NCBI GenBank assembly: GCA_946902875.1
Contig: OX336344.1
Location: 18,125,791-18,189,790, forward strand
Length of the DNA stretch: 64,000 nucleotides
Direction: 5' to 3'
DNA from: Nematopogon swammerdamellus
Lineage: Eukaryota; Arthropoda; Insecta; Lepidoptera; Adelidae
The translations under genes and the position numbers were made by a program. A model generated the notes under the pieces. It was not told the origin of the DNA. It made no database searches and was given only the letters and a program-made list of their open reading frames with translations. Positions within the stretch are counted from its first letter, which is position 1, and every line of letters begins with the position of its first letter. Of the stretch, positions 21,626 through 31,670 are shown one piece after another.

Positions 21626-23254
21626 TCGATTGGTCTTTTTATTGCTCATATTAAGCATAAGTATTATTTTTATTCTAAATTCGTTTATTTTGTTACGTTA
21701 ATTATGTATCTACTTCTTTCTGCCCTCAGAAGGTTAAAATAAACAACTAGAATTAGAATGTGTTGTATCCACACGCGCCCAGCTTGTATCTCACAAAATA
21801 CAATTTTCCGAAAGCGCCTCCGAATTTGGGATGCAGCGCGCCGCAGCGCCGCCGTCGTCGCCGCCGGCGGCCTATGCTCGGCTCCAGTCCAAGCGACTCC
21901 AATTCCTATCCACACACGATTACCTAAATCTACTGAGAACAAAGTGACGCTTCCGCCACAGAGCGCGGCAGCTGAAAGTTTCCGCAGATCGCGCTTGAGT
22001 GGGGAAGTAGTGGGCTGGGCGCTTGTGCGTCAACTGCTCGGATCACAGGATCGGACTGAAAAGCATAAGGGAAAATATTTTATATTAGTTAATGCTCTGT
22101 CGCCCAATTACATTTCTTAGTTTGATTTTATTTCATGCTTTTGTCAAACATTCTTTGCATTCTTTACATATTCCAGGGAATATTAATATTCCGTCAGTAA
22201 ATAATTATGACAAATTTTTTGCATTAATTGAGAACAAAAATCGGTACCGGTATCAACCCCCGTTCAGTCTCCGCTACCTGAGAGCCCTGTAATCACCCAT
22301 TAAAAAAAATGTTACATACTAGACTAGTGACTTCAACACTAGCACAGTAGTCTGGCGTCCTACAGGTACAGCGAATGCGACTTTCGATAAATTTCAAGTT
22401 TTATCCTGCTCGCATCTTAGCGCACGTAATGAACAAGAGGAAACTATCGGGAACTGTACCGGGAGTCGCAGTTAAGTTCTGCACAAAATTAGGGCACCGA
22501 ACAATCGGTGTTAGTCGTAGGTATGTGATCGACTTTGTTTAGGGTTGTCGGTGCGTTGAACATTTTTAACATTGGACGTTTTAATTATACCAAAACCGCA
22601 TTCTAAATTAATAATCTTTACAAACGTGTAAAATAAGGTACCTCAATTATTTCGGCTAGAGGTAAACCGCCGGTACAAATGACATCGATCGGCAACGCAA
22701 AAAAAAAACACGATATGAAAATAAATCGGCAGGTACCGTAATTTATACCGGTACACAATAAAAGTATTAAGTTGAATTTACGGTACCGATTTCACACAAA
22801 ACCGATGTAAGTAACATTTTTTTTCAGTCCCTAACTTCAGCACGCCGAAGACAGAGGGCGCTCGAAATACTAATATTTCTACACGTTTCCGTCGTCGCCA
22901 ACGTAAACCTTCTAAATCCACAAACTAGAACCTAGGCAGCAAAATACAATTTCTCTCAAATGTGGTGCAGATAGGGCTGTCTCGGCGCAGTGCCCGCATC
23001 TCATATCCCCGGACAGCGTTATCCACGATGCATATTCATGCAGCGACACGGGCGGGCCTAACTCGAGAGCAAACACACGCCGCAGAAAACTTGAAAAGGA
23101 TAGAACCGTTAATGTCAAACGGGGAGAGCAAACGCAATGAGTACAACGTTTACTGTTTAGAGATTATATTGATAATTCGCAGCATAGCTAGCATGAACGC
23201 AGCACAACCGCCCGCGTCAGAAGCTCACATAAGACTACCTGTAAATTTTTTTTT
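21626..23254. other. No gene recognised; CpG-rich patch
   Basis: 21830-22020 is GC- and CpG-rich with open frames on both strands (120 codons plus, 85 minus) but no recognised domain; it could be a promoter or untranslated exon. 22225-22800 contains dispersed 'ggtaccg' motifs. 22962-23471 is open on the plus strand but looks like chance. Confidence 0.35.
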
Positions 23255-23475
23255 ATGTAATTCGGTATGGGTGGCTGATTCGGAGGGGCCAAAGCGCATG
23301 CTCCAACCAGCCAATATCACCTCCAAGAAGGTAGGTGCCATACCGGAGACTTCCCTGGATTGCTGGCTATACTGGACTAGAGGAGAACACAACCGAGGCT
23401 GCTACGCGGCCATCTTACATCCAGTACGGTGGTACCAACCCAGTCGGCTACAATTTGAGCCTACCACCTAGTAAG
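23255..23475. repeat. Family J repeat joined to a family A fragment
   Basis: 23255-23412 resembles 59010-59138 ('ggtgccata.cggagactt', 'tatactgg.cta.gggagaac'). It is followed at 23425-23475 by a short reverse piece of family A ('ggtggtaccaacccagtcgg' to 'ctaccacctagtaag'). Confidence 0.6.
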
Positions 23476-24316
23476 GGGCAAGGGAAGGGACCCTTAGTGT
23501 AATATTAGACTCTATGAGGGTACAAACGAACATACATACCTACACACGCTAGATATTCTGTACAAAGTGCACAGTAAGTGTCTGTATGTGTGTGAGTGTA
23601 TGTAAAATATAATAAATAAAATATAAATTTATAAAAAATACAATAAAAAATTACTAACTATGAATTCAGGGCTTCGCATTGGCACAAATGCATAATTAAA
23701 ATTATGGTCATTATTTTGATATTGTTCGTCAGATGCAGTTTATTTCTACCGCAAAGGAATCTACAATGGACCGATGATGTCCCCGGAGTGTGGGACGAAA
23801 CGACGACAAATAAAGTGAGTCGCTTTCAGTATACAGCGTAACCGAAAACATTGCCATAATCTACAAAAACTTCTGAGTGTTGCCAAAGATAAATGGGTCC
23901 ACAACTGTGATGTAGGTAGACATGTGATAATTTCGTTCTTGTGCACACCGTTGTAATGATTTTTCACCTGCTTCTCGCGTTAATGCCTCTTCTACAATTT
24001 TTAAGTAATTGCACGCCATCGCCAGTTCGCCACCAACGCCGCCGCCGGTCGCAGCGCAGCCCGGCTTACGTGGTCGGGGGAAAAACGCACACGTACTTAA
24101 TTCTGCCAACCCTAATGCTGTTTGAAGCCGAGGTACCTACGCTGTTTGAGGAAAGACCAGCCAAGTGTAATGCGTGCTCTTCTGCAGTCCGCAAAGTGCA
24201 ATTTCTTTAGTCAAACTTGTAAGGTTACTATTTCTTTAGGGTTATTAGTGTATAATTTTTCTCAATACATTTACCGCAATAAAGAAGTATGTAAATTTTC
24301 CGAACATTCGAATCGA
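23476..24316. other. No gene recognised; one exon-like frame
   Basis: On the minus strand 24060-23930 reads GGELAMACNYLKIVEEALTR then EAGEKSLQRCAQERN, a helix-like peptide in GC-rich DNA with a possible GTGAAA donor inside. The family is not recognised and support is weak. Confidence 0.3.
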
Positions 24317-24712
24317 TTTTTTTTTTTTTTTTTATGGAAACTGACACGGTTGGCTACATCACCTACAACGTCCGTGATGTCAGCCCATAACACCGGGTGA
24401 ACTAGGTGCCATGTCAGTGCTTCCCCCTTTGATCGTGCCGGCTACACTGAACTGGTCGGAAAACACAAACTATTTACATAGCCGTTTTGACCGACGTTTC
24501 ATTCAGTGCGGTGGTACCAACCCGGGCGGGTTAAACCCTACCACCAAGTAAGATTAGGAGGGAAGGGACCTACAGTTTTACGAGGAATCCGAACCTCGGT
24601 CAGCCTCCAACGGTCAGCGGTCACCCATCCAAGTACTGACCGCACCCAGCGTTGCTTAACATTCAATAGCGACAGTTGACTGTCTGCACCACTGAGCTAT
24701 CGAGGCTGAATA
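24317..24712 (-). repeat. Full-length family A SINE with tRNA/5S hybrid head
   Basis: On the minus strand it starts 'gcctcgatagctcagtggtg' (tRNA-type A box), then 24660-24619 reads 'gttaagcaacgctgggtgcg' followed by 'gtcagtacttggatgggtg', which is 5S-rRNA-like across its internal control region. A B-box-like 'ggttcggattcc' follows, then the family A body, ending in an A-run (plus-strand T17). It sits directly against an RTE fragment. Confidence 0.9.
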
Positions 24713-24715
24713 CTG

Positions 24716-25100
24716 AGTTTTCGTTGCCCAGCGAGCAATGGAGCGAGCCATGCCATGCCATGCTGGGAATATCGCTACGTGATATGGTGCGTAACGACGC
24801 AATCCGCCGACGCACCAAAGTAGTCGATATTGGACACCGGGTGGCTAAGCTCAAGTGGCAGTGGGCTGGGCACGTTAGCCGAAGAGACGAAGACCGTTAG
24901 AGTAACCGTGCCCTACACTGGCGGCCGTGGACAGGAAAACGGAGTGTGGGAAGACCACCCGCCAGGTGGGACGACGACATCAAGTACGTCGGCGGAAAGC
25001 AGTGGTTCCGTATCGCTGAAGTCCGGGAGGACTGGAGGAAATTTGGAGAGGCGTATGTCCAGCAGTGGACGCTTACACGCTGAGTGACTGACTGACTGAG
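24716..25100 (+). pseudogene. RTE-type LINE, C-terminal fragment
   Basis: Across two frames the text reads MLGISLRDMVRNDAIRRRTK, KLKWQWAGHVSRRDEDR, then RPPARWDDDIKYVGGKQWFR and FGEAYVQQWTLTR before TGA and a CTGA-repeat tail. This is the conserved C-terminus of insect RTE-like reverse transcriptases. A duplicated 'atgccatgcc' (24750-24759) and a premature stop after DEDR break the frame. The upstream domains are absent. Relatives are at 39024-39105 and 42362-42690. Confidence 0.85.
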
Positions 25101-26121
25101 TTTTTCTGGTATGTTCTTATTACGTAATTTTTGGCCCATATAGGCCTTCTACAACTTTTAATTTTAACCTCTTTCAATTCATGTGGCCCTGGTACCTACT
25201 AAAAATAGCTTCATACTCATTTATTTATTTTTTATTGTAATAAATAACTATATTTCATCAGTTGAGGGGACTACGAGTCTCGTGAATTACGACTTGGTTC
25301 TTATTATGACTGGCTGTACCACCGACTAGTGGGGCCACGAACCCATAAGATAAAGACAATCACTGGGTGGGTCAAATTAGTGGGACCACCAGTCACACAC
25401 CCCTATGCAAGGGGTTAAATGGTTGTTAGATCCCTCCAGGGGAAAGCAAAATTCACTATGTGAAATTTGGCGCCGCAATGACACACATACTTGGGTATAC
25501 TTACATATAGGTATGCATAGTGTCACGCCTGTTTTCCAGTGGGGTAGTCAGAGACAACGGATCTCAACTTGGGTATGTTTTTTATGCAAATATTTAAAGA
25601 AAATCAATAGTTCAAGTTGTAGTTATACAGGTTGTATACAAACGTATCTTGCACCTTTCACGAGTACGTCACACGGCCTATGTATGTGGACATTAAAAAC
25701 TATATGATTTTGTATGAATGACAAAATCTCATAGTTACTTATTTTAAATTTTTGTATGAAAAAAAAGTTATCTCAGAGAAAAATACTCTCTAGATTTTTT
25801 ATTCCAAATGACATGGGTTGTGCTCTGGTGAAAGAAACGGCCATGGCGCATATTTATACACCCTGTACATAAGCTTTAACAAACGGATAGACAAGTATAT
25901 GGCATATCAGAAAACACGTTTTAAAAATCTCTCTAAAAATGTAGGCAGGGAAAGGAAAGCACCATAGCTCGACGTCTAGGGAGCAGGGGAAGTAAATAAC
26001 ATTTGATGTCGCTGAGTGCAAGCATAAAATGGAGCTTCACAAAGCGTGGTACTTGCAAAAGAAATGCGTATATATTTTTTAAATTTATATTCACTGAATG
26101 AATGTAGTAAAATGGAGAATT
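25101..26121. other. No gene seen
   Basis: An open 100-codon frame (25405-25707) lacks motifs. 'tacaccctgta' at 25856-25866 resembles a family K terminus without a partner. Confidence 0.35.
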
Positions 26122-26440
26122 GTACCGTGTGGGGCCGGTACTTTAAAAGAATAGCCCCACTGCATCTCTCCCCGTGTATGTCGTAAAAGGCGACTAAGGG
26201 ATATGACTCCCTTCTTACATACTACGTGGTAGGGTTTAACCCGCCCGGGTTGGTACCACCGCACTGAATGAAAGATCGGTCGAAACGGCTATCTACATAG
26301 TTTGTGTTTTCCGCCCAGTTCAGTGTAGCCGGCACAACCGAAGGGAAACACTGACTTGGCACCAAGTTCACCCGGTGTTATGGGCTGACATCACGGATGT
26401 TGTAGGTGATGTAGCCATCCGTGTCAGTTTCCATAAAAAA
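26122..26440 (+). repeat. Family A SINE, GGCC-type head, full length
   Basis: Complete copy from 'accgtgtggggccggtactt' to 'gtcagtttccataaaaaaa'. Inverted with respect to the copy at 26627-27043. Confidence 0.9.
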
Positions 26441-26626
26441 AAACGAACACGACGAAAGGGAGCTGATACGATACCAAGTCCCAAAAGGTGTACTCTGACA
26501 CCAAGATGTAAGTGGTTCCGTAATGTATGTATTCTATTTATTTATGATACTTTAAGTTGCAGCCTATACACAAAGTTGTCAAGTACATGGCGGTATTTTA
26601 TATTACTAGTCAGTGTTAACTTTTTA

Positions 26627-27043
26627 AATTTTTTTTTTTTATGGAAACTGACACGGTTGGCTACATCACCTACTTCAACATCCGTGATGTCAGCCCATAA
26701 CACCAGGCGAACTTGGTGCCACGTCAGTGCCTCCCTTCGGTCGTGCCGGCTACACTGAACTGGACGGAAAACACAAACCATTTACATAGCCGTTTCGACC
26801 GACCTTTCATTCAGTTCGGTGGTAGTAACCCGGGCGGGTTAAACCCTACCACCTAGTAATACATATTAAAAAAAAAAATTAAAAAAAAAATAAAAAAAAA
26901 CATACAGACGAATTGAGAACCTCCTCCTTTTTTGGAAGTCGGTTAATAAGAAGAGAGTCATATCCCTTATTCGCCTTTTACGACATACACGGGGAGAGAT
27001 GCAGTGGGGCTATTCTTTTAAAGTACCGGCCCCACACGGTACG
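26627..27043 (-). repeat. Family A SINE, GGCC-type head, interrupted by family E
   Basis: Reverse full-length copy from T-run and 'ggaaactgacacggttggct' to 'ccggccccacacggtac', split at 26861-26943 by a family E insertion. Confidence 0.9.
26861..26943 (+). mobile_element. Family E insertion nested in a SINE
   Basis: A-rich start, then 'gacgaattgagaacctcctc' and 'ggaagtcggt'. TAAT flanks both sides (26857-26860 and 26944-26947), consistent with a 4-bp duplication. It postdates the SINE. Confidence 0.75.
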
Positions 27044-27087
27044 AATTATTAAATTACAATATTTTTCTAGTATAATTTATAATCCTC

Positions 27088-27471
27088 GCCTCGATAGCTC
27101 AGTGGTGCAGACAGTCGACTGTTGCTATTTATTGTTAAGCAATGCTGGGCCGCCGCCGGTCAGTACTTGGATGGGTGACCGATCGGCCGTTGGAGGCTGA
27201 CCGTGGTTCGGATTTCACATTAAACTGTAGGTCCCTTCCTTTTTTAACTTACTAGGTGGTAGGGTTTATCCCGGCCGGGTTGGTACCATCGCACTGAGCG
27301 AAACGTCGGTCGAAGCGGCTATGTAAATACTTCGTGATTTCCGTCCAGTTCAGTGTAGCCGACATGAAATGAAGGGAAGCACTGAAATTACAACTAATTC
27401 ACCCGGTGTTATGGGCTGACATCACGGATGTTGTAGGTGATGTAGCCAACCGTGTCAGTTTCCATAAAAAA
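27088..27471 (+). repeat. Full-length family A SINE with tRNA/5S hybrid head
   Basis: A box 'tagctcagtggtg' (27096-27108), 5S-like segment 27134-27180 ('gttaagcaatgctggg' and 'ggtcagtacttggatgggtg'), B-box-like 'tggttcggatttc', then body and 'gtgtcagtttccataaaaaa'. Confidence 0.9.
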
Positions 27472-27489
27472 ATAATATAAAAAAAATCG

Positions 27490-27710
27490 CATCCTTACCT
27501 ATAATAAAATCCAACGTCTGCTTTCTGTCTGAGTGTTTGTCTGTCCGCTTATAACTCGAGAACCACTGAACCGATTTTAATAAAACAAAATTCTACGGAT
27601 AGCTTGATTCTTCCCATCAACTATATGCTACTTACTATCACGCTAAATAGCTTATGAGGTTAGCAGTGAAGTGAAATATGAGAGCGGGCGGAGCCGCGGG
27701 CAAAGCTTGT
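27490..27710 (+). mobile_element. Helitron-like family F element
   Basis: 5' part 'ccaacgtctgctttctgtct', middle 'actgaaccgattttaataaa', 3' end 'gcggagccgcgggcaaagct'. The pattern matches lepidopteran non-autonomous Helitrons; the final CTAG is mutated to CTTG. Confidence 0.65.
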
Positions 27711-28393
27711 TTAGAATAAAATCAATAAAATATAGCGCTTTAAGTATTCTAAAATATTAAATCAAATTAAAAACATTTTAAAATGTAATTAAATTTTTTT
27801 ATAGTTTTATTAAATGAATGATGTTCTATCTACTGAATTATTGATAATTCAGTACACATCACTAACTAGAATCGACTTCATCCAAACGGTTTCAAAGAAT
27901 TGCCCGCCTCCGAGACGTATATCCAGCGAACTGGAGCTCGAAATAAGAAATGCTTTGTGGGGGCGGTGGAGTTTCACTCGGCCACAGGAATATGGCAGTA
28001 ATTGGGTAGGTGCAGTGTCGGTACCACTTTGATCTTCGCCTTTTACAATTACCCCGCTATAATTTAACGGCTTTGAGAGCGCCGACCTTTTTCCAGCGTC
28101 TGTTACTTGTGCTTCGGAAAAATTGGGGCTTGAGAATTTTCTGAGAGAATTTTTCAGGAGTCTTGCGGTATTGTCGGTCAAAATATTATATTATACATAA
28201 ATTTTTCGACAAAGAAATGAGTCTTAATTACATGAGCTTCTTTAAAAGTGTATAATGTTTTAATTTAATGTTTACAAGTTAAGGGTTAACGACGTATCCC
28301 CCATGCCCGCGTTCGTGTCGCTCAAGCTCTGAGTTTTTTATACTTTATTTAGATAGCGGATTTTATTGTTTACCTTGTATGGGTTGTTGATTT
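27711..28393. other. No gene seen
   Basis: Open frames on both strands between 27814 and 28181 (up to 110 codons, minus) lack recognised motifs. Confidence 0.35.
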
Positions 28394-28553
28394 GTCGGGG
28401 GTTTTTAAAGTTTGTAATTTAACTTTTATTTTAAGCTTTATAAGAGAGGTAATCAAAATCGGTACATCCGTTCGGGTGGGAGGAACGATATCACAGACAT
28501 ACAAAGGCGTCACACTTATAACAGCCATATTTTTGCGTCGGGGGTTAAAAAAT
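28394..28553 (+). repeat. Family G fragment
   Basis: Shares 'aatttaacttttatttt', 'aatc.gt.catccgtt.ggg' and 'acttataacagccatat' with 42770-43060. Confidence 0.6.
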
Positions 28554-28639
28554 CGGTTAAGCGCGAGTTTTCCTCACGTACGAAGAGTTTCGTAGATCCG
28601 CTATGCCATACCTGTGAAAAAACCATATCTTTCTATATA

Positions 28640-28738
28640 TACACATGTATGTAAAGATAGGAAATGCCCCTGACCAGGGATTGAACCCGAGTCCTCCTCA
28701 ATAAAAAGACACCATCGCGGCCTCTGTTTTTCACCTAC
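28640..28738 (-). repeat. tRNA-derived SINE fragment
   Basis: Minus strand contains 'gactcgggttcaatccctgg', an intact T-arm/B-box, preceded by ~35 nt of tRNA-like sequence and followed by 'tcaggggcattt'. A functional tRNA is unlikely because no acceptor-stem pairing was found. Confidence 0.5.
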
Positions 28739-28951
28739 AGCGCAATAAAAGATTTTCCCTAACTTATTTCATTGAATTCAAATCAATAATAAAAAGGAAA
28801 GAATATTTGCCTGTCCAAATGCTATACAAATGTTGACGTCTTATTCAAATACGTTGTGTGCCGAAGGAGGGAATTTCTTTCGAGGCTCTAGCCAGTCTTT
28901 CGTGACGTTTCGGAGGTTCTATGCGGCTTAAAGGTATAACAGTTATACCTT

Positions 28952-29328
28952 AAAACCGGCCAAGTGCGAGTCGAACTCGCGCACCGAGGGTTCCGTATCG
29001 CTATGTCATGGTCAGCGCTACTCGCGCCATCTATGGCGTGTTTATGAAATGCTTCATATTAGTTCAAATTCATGATTAGTTAAAATGCTTCATAGTATTT
29101 TCGGTAGATGGCGCACGCGCATACACTTTTTTAGTTTCTTCTATAGAACCCCCGTGAATTCTTTACTATTTCTTATTTTTATTATTTGTTGTTATATCGG
29201 TAATAATAATACATATTCTGTGAAAATTTCAACCGGCTACCTACTACGGTACCTACAGACAGACAGACATACAGACAGGCGGCGTAGGTTTAGTAATAGG
29301 GTCCCGTTTCAGATACGGAACCCTAAAG
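28952..29328 (+). repeat. Family B element, full length
   Basis: 'aaaaccggccaagtgcgagt' through 'ctcgcgccatctatggcgtg', 'ttcggtagatggcgcacgcg', a short GACA run (29255-29279) to 'cagatacggaaccctaaag'. Confidence 0.85.
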
Positions 29329-29379
29329 AACTGAATTTCTACCTGTATATTAAATGTGTTATTTGAGAAACACAAGTTT

Positions 29380-29650
29380 TTTTTTATAGAAAGCGCGACT
29401 TGTGGCGCCGAGCCACTCATAAGGTGCCTAACGAGTCCCATGCATGGACATTCTGTCGTACGCGGGGGTTGAGAATGCCATGCCGACCTGACAAGGCACC
29501 TGTCACGCCTCTCTTGAACGACCCGAGACTACACTTGTGGGGAAATATGTGGGCAGGGGGAGTGTTCCGAGTTTACCAACTCTCTGGAGGAAGATCTGCA
29601 GAAGCGATTGGTACCTACGCATCCGCGGTAAGACCAGCTTATAGGGATAA
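29380..29650 (-). pseudogene. LINE ORF2 C-terminal fragment and 3' UTR
   Basis: Reverse copy of the 37590-38095 family: plus-strand 'agccactcataaggtgccta', 'ccgacctgacaaggcacctg', 'cgcatccgcggtaagacc'. Truncated 5' and frameshifted. Confidence 0.75.
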
Positions 29651-29688
29651 ACCCATATATGGGTCTGAATAGATATATTATATATTAT

Positions 29689-29760
29689 TTTATGGAAACT
29701 GACACGGCTGGCTACATCACCTACAAGTTACAACATCCGTGATGTCAGCCCATAACACCG
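29689..29760 (-). repeat. Family A SINE, 3'-end fragment
   Basis: 'ggaaactgacacggctggct' to 'gatgtcagcccataacaccg'; about 72 bp, with a small insertion 'agtta' relative to other copies. Confidence 0.8.
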
Positions 29761-30299
29761 ATGTTTAAATCGAACCTCAAACCTTCCAGGACCGCGACGA
29801 CTACCCCCGCCGTAATAATAACTTAGTAATAACTTCGTGAAACTAGGAAATTCTAAACCGACGTTTTCAGACTTTTGAAATCATTGTATCCAACAATTAG
29901 TTGTAACAAAATCGCTTATAGGGAAGTCCGCCATTTTCAAATTCATAAGTGCTTCCCTCAGAGTAGTTAATACGTCGCTTCCAAAAGCTTAGTGAGACGA
30001 TGTTCACGAAATATTAGTGACACTTATGTTAGGGTCAGAATTTGACCCTGATCATTAGAACTGAATCCTCGGTCATCACGAACGGGCCATCAGTCTGCTA
30101 GTAATGTTATCCTCCGCACATTAGGATAGCACAACGATGATCAAACCGCTCTGTTAGGCTGATATTCCATTTATTCCTATTACCGACCCTATTGGATAAC
30201 GACGACGTAAATAAGCAGAGCGATTGATGTTGCACTGCAAGGATTCAGCTGGTAAATTGCAGCTCGACATCAACCACCACGCTTCGCAAAGTATGTGCA
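29761..30299. other. No gene seen; short family C piece
   Basis: 30270-30298 ('tcaaccaccacgcttcgcaa') is family C-like and lies just before the full-length LINE, which may have inserted there. Confidence 0.4.
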
Positions 30300-30345
30300 G
30301 ACAAGATCATTATCAAAAAAATAGCTCTCGACCGCAGGACGGACC

Positions 30346-30352
30346 GGACGTG
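30346..30352 (+). promoter_or_regulatory. DPE-like motif of an internal LINE promoter
   Basis: GGACGTG fits the downstream promoter element used by internal promoters of jockey-type LINEs. An Inr-like 'tcatta' lies ~40 nt upstream (30307) and another candidate DPE 'ggacg' at 30337, so the start site is uncertain. Confidence 0.35.
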
Positions 30353-30617
30353 TTTTGCTCGCTCTGTCAATCACTCCGCAGTCGCACGCTCGCAGATTGT
30401 GTCTTTTTCGCATTCGCGTGTGTGTGTGGTGTCATCGTTGCATCGTGCGTGTGAGTACCTATCGCACACACACACTCTTCTCCACACTCATCTACGATCT
30501 GCGACACTCTCGCGCGCACCTAGCGGCGAGCGACGAGGCACGCGGTCGGCGCACACAAAACACAGCACCGCCAGGGCTACGCTACAGAAAGACGTATCGA
30601 AAATCTCACATTCCAAG

Positions 30618-31670
30618 ATGCCTATGTCTCGTTCTCCTAACACTACTCCACAAAGAGCCTACGGCTCTAACCCAGATCTGAATACCTCTCAAATGGAAGA
30701 CTTGAAATCAACGCCCAACCCAACCGCAGCATTGCCAGCGACTCACAGTGGCTCCAACCTCGCATTCAGGAAGCGAAAGCACCCGGAATCTGACATCGCG
30801 TTCGCGTCCCTGCTCGAAACCATAAATTCTATCAAGACTGAAGTCCTAAGCGGCCTTACTGCATTTAAAAGAGATCAACATGAAACCATGAATAAACTAA
30901 ATGAGAGTATCTCCCTCATAAATACTGATTTGAAGTCCCTAAACATCACAACAGCTGAAATAAAAGCTGATCTTGCAACTGTACGCATCGACAATCAACG
31001 TCTGAATAACACTGTAGACGGCTTAAGTAAAAAACAAAACGCCATCCAGAACAGCGTCACCGAACTGCAATCATCAGTAAAATTCGTCAGCAATCAATAC
31101 GACTCCATAAACGAGCGCATCGTTGCCCTAGACGTCACTACAATTGAGGACTTGCGATCTCAATTAAACGTCTTGCAAGAATCCAACCGACAACAGGCGC
31201 AATACGCGAGAATCCGGAATCTAGAAGTATCAGGGGTGCCAGAATCAAGAAATGAGAATCTCCCCCAAATCATTATCTCAATCGCTAAGCACACCGGCAT
31301 TCAACTCACGGAAAGTGACATGGAGAATATCACTCGCATTCAGCCACTTAACCCTAATCCTGATCGTCCTCGTAACATCGTGGTTAAGCTACGTAATCAG
31401 GCGTTAAAGGACAATGTGCTATCTGGCTTACGTAAAACCCGTGGAGTCACTACTATGGACATTGGAATACAAGGCGAATCGAAAAGACTGTATGTCAACG
31501 AACATCTTATCCCCGAGTACAAGACGTTATATAAATCCTGCAGGCAGATTGGAAAGCAAAAAGGCTATACTTACATATGGATAAAAAACTGCCGCATCTA
31601 CGCCCGTCGGAACGAGAATTCCCACGTCATCAACATAAGGAGTACCGAGGATCTAAAGAAACTGATATGA
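30618..31670 (+). CDS. LINE ORF1 protein (350 aa), coiled-coil RNA-binding type
   Basis: ORF1p of the LINE, expected to bind element RNA and assist retrotransposition. The ATG at 30618 is preferred because it begins MPMSRSPNTTPQ, while the longer frame from 30399 merely reads through GC-rich 5' UTR. Residues 1-60 are polar and P/S/T-rich with a basic RKRK (51-54). Residues ~62-195 are predicted coiled coil (regular L/I spacing). Residues 201-210 (NLEVSGVPES), 253-258 (NIVVKL), 291-297 (LYVNEHL) and 317-331 (YTYIWIKNCRIYARR) match the C-terminal domain of lepidopteran LINE ORF1 proteins, a domain also found in the baculovirus FP25K family (family knowledge). No CCHC zinc knuckle is present. 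Confidence 0.85.
   Translation: MPMSRSPNTTPQRAYGSNPDLNTSQMEDLKSTPNPTAALPATHSGSNLAFRKRKHPESDIAFASLLETINSIKTEVLSGLTAFKRDQHETMNKLNESISLINTDLKSLNITTAEIKADLATVRIDNQRLNNTVDGLSKKQNAIQNSVTELQSSVKFVSNQYDSINERIVALDVTTIEDLRSQLNVLQESNRQQAQYARIRNLEVSGVPESRNENLPQIIISIAKHTGIQLTESDMENITRIQPLNPNPDRPRNIVVKLRNQALKDNVLSGLRKTRGVTTMDIGIQGESKRLYVNEHLIPEYKTLYKSCRQIGKQKGYTYIWIKNCRIYARRNENSHVINIRSTEDLKKLI

Noticed and set aside
21758..22120. 120-codon frame in a CpG-rich patch
   Set aside because: Alanine/arginine-rich translation of GC-rich DNA, open on both strands; no splice or domain support. Kept only as a possible promoter or untranslated region.
22962..23471. 169-codon plus-strand open frame
   Set aside because: No recognisable domain, runs through two repeat fragments (families J and A), so open by chance.
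23861..24109. Helix-like minus-strand peptide as a gene
   Set aside because: Only a weak donor-like GTGAAA and no recognised family; mentioned in the interval note but not called.
24619..24660. A true 5S rRNA gene
   Set aside because: Only the ~42-bp internal region is 5S-like; the outer helices are missing and the sequence is embedded in a repeated SINE.
30399..30617. Longer ORF1 starting at 30399
   Set aside because: The added 73 residues are translated GC-rich 5' UTR; the ATG at 30618 gives the family-like start MPMSRSP.
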